A stretch of 16,058 bases of DNA from Desulfovibrio sp. OttesenSCG-928-G15 (GTDB taxonomy: Bacteria; Desulfobacterota; Desulfovibrionia; Desulfovibrionales; Desulfovibrionaceae). Positions within the stretch are counted from its first letter, which is position 1. Every line of letters starts with the position of its first letter. A model generated the notes under the pieces. It ran no database searches. It had not been told where the DNA came from and saw nothing but the letters and a program-made list of their open reading frames with translations. Location of the stretch: contig JAJDIC010000053.1 in assembly GCA_030266525.1 (NCBI GenBank), positions 1-16,058 of the forward strand. Reading direction: 5' to 3'. The position numbers and the translations under genes were made by a program. Positions 15,502 through 16,058 of this stretch are shown in pieces.

Positions 15502-15530
15502 GCACAGCACTCTGGCTGCAAGCATACCAC
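15491..15530. repeat. Tandem 20-bp direct repeat (two copies)
   Basis: Two adjacent 20-base units starting tctggctgcaagca (15491 and 15511) agree at 18 of 20 positions. A 20-bp period puts both copies on roughly the same face of the helix. They lie in the divergent META/ackA intergenic region, overlapping the META -35 element. Confidence 0.85.
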
Positions 15531-15594
15531 GCTGAGTGCGCCTTTGCCAGCGGCACGTTATTCCTTTCGGTCATATCGCTTTGTTCGAAATAAA

Positions 15595-15623
15595 TTGTTT
15601 TGTGGAATAACCGTCAATATATT
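15595..15623 (+). promoter_or_regulatory. ackA: Candidate sigma-70 promoter of ackA
   Basis: TTGTTT (15595-15600), 17 bases, TATATT (15618-15623), in an AT-rich stretch about 130 bases before the ackA start. A second weaker pairing, TTGCAT with TAATGT 18 bases on, overlaps it. The rest of 15422-15754 contains no gene. Confidence 0.35.
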
Positions 15624-15754
15624 GCATTTCGGGTTGAAATCTGCCTAATGTACCATTTCTGATAATTTGGGACTGTTCAATCCCGATTTTGTTCCATAAC
15701 CATCCTGCCATTGGCAAGACATACCGGCGTAAGCCCGAAAACAGGTACGACAAC

Positions 15755-16058
15755 ATGAAAATTCTGGTTCTCAACTGCGGCAGTTCTTCCTTCAAGTATC
15801 AACTGATCGAGATGGATGATCACTCGGTCCTGTGCTCCGGCCTTGTGGAGCGTATTGGCGCGGCCATGGGCAGCCTTACGCACAAAAAAGCCCCGGGTAC
15901 GGAGGCGGAACAAAAATTTTCTGAAGAACATCCCTTCCCGGATCACACCGCAGGCATGTCCCGCGTCATGCACATGCTGACCAACGGTGACACCGCCGTT
16001 ATCAAGGACCTTTCCGAAATAGCCGCCTGCGGCCACCGCGTGGTGCAGGGCGGGGAGG
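15755..16058 (+). CDS. ackA: Acetate kinase, N-terminal part
   Basis: Partial: the first 101 codons are present; the family is about 400 residues. It converts acetyl phosphate and ADP to acetate and ATP, the substrate-level step of acetate formation. Visible motifs are VLNCGSSSFKYQL (5-17, with the conserved Asn7 and the phosphate-binding serines), CSGLVERIG (27-35) and CGHRVVQGGE (92-101, Arg95 corresponding to the active-site arginine of the family). The usual second His of GHRVVHGGE is Gln here; this position varies in Desulfovibrio enzymes as I recall them. ATG 15755 has only a weak AGG-containing ribosome-binding site. No pta is visible on its upstream side. Confidence 0.96.
   Translation, partial: MKILVLNCGSSSFKYQLIEMDDHSVLCSGLVERIGAAMGSLTHKKAPGTEAEQKFSEEHPFPDHTAGMSRVMHMLTNGDTAVIKDLSEIAACGHRVVQGGE

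Noticed and set aside
14907..15593. A 228-codon plus-strand frame
   Set aside because: Antisense to the META lipoprotein gene and its promoter region; starts inside the terminator stem.

Overview
The window looks like chromosomal sequence from a sulfate-reducing Desulfovibrionales bacterium (Desulfovibrio or a close relative). The reasons are the single-chain pyruvate:ferredoxin oxidoreductase, an acetate kinase N-terminus that resembles Desulfovibrio AckA as I remember it, a CobJ/CbiH cobalamin enzyme, a Gram-negative Kdo-pathway gene (kdsD), moderately GC-rich coding sequence and dense gene packing. The genus is an inference from remembered family features, not from a database search.

Layout. 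(1) Bases 1-1422, minus strand: the N-terminal 474 codons of pyruvate:ferredoxin oxidoreductase, running off the left edge, behind a roughly 350-bp leader/promoter region with several inverted repeats. (2) 1771-2580, minus: a YkgJ-type cysteine-cluster protein, whose ribosome-binding site lies inside an inverted repeat. (3) 2757-12462, plus: eight genes with gaps of 26 bp or less, or with 4-bp ATGA overlaps, apparently one operon from a promoter near 2663. They are a HAD-IB phosphatase, sn-glycerol-1-phosphate dehydrogenase, a lipoprotein with YfbK-type von Willebrand A architecture, arabinose-5-phosphate isomerase (kdsD), a hotdog acyl-CoA thioesterase fused to a CASTOR-like ACT domain, the double GTPase Der with an unusually long acidic linker, a soluble two-PAS histidine kinase rich in cysteines, and cobJ. 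(4) 12463-12934: a 472-bp non-coding region with terminator-like and nested inverted repeats, then a promoter and a structured leader for dnaK. (5) 12935-14836, plus: dnaK, followed by tandem hairpins, the second a strong bidirectional terminator. (6) 14960-15409, minus: a META/HslJ-domain lipoprotein. (7) 15422-15754: a divergent intergenic region with a 20-bp tandem repeat and two candidate promoters. (8) 15755 to the right edge, plus: the first 101 codons of acetate kinase.

How the genes work together. The two edge genes are the first and last steps of pyruvate to acetate fermentation (pyruvate to acetyl-CoA; acetyl-phosphate to acetate plus ATP). The central operon mixes cell-envelope functions (glycerol-1-phosphate, Kdo precursor, lipoprotein) with ribosome assembly (Der), signalling and cobalamin synthesis, so co-expression rather than one pathway is the likely logic. 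No phage, insertion sequence, tRNA, rRNA or CRISPR array was seen.

The observations most worth following up are the thioesterase-ACT fusion, the bacterial glycerol-1-phosphate dehydrogenase coupled to a HAD phosphatase, the Cys-rich PAS kinase coupled to cobJ, the degenerate MIDAS in the VWA lipoprotein, and the structured leaders of por, ykgJ and dnaK. I did not find a clear-cut, wholly new multi-gene system.
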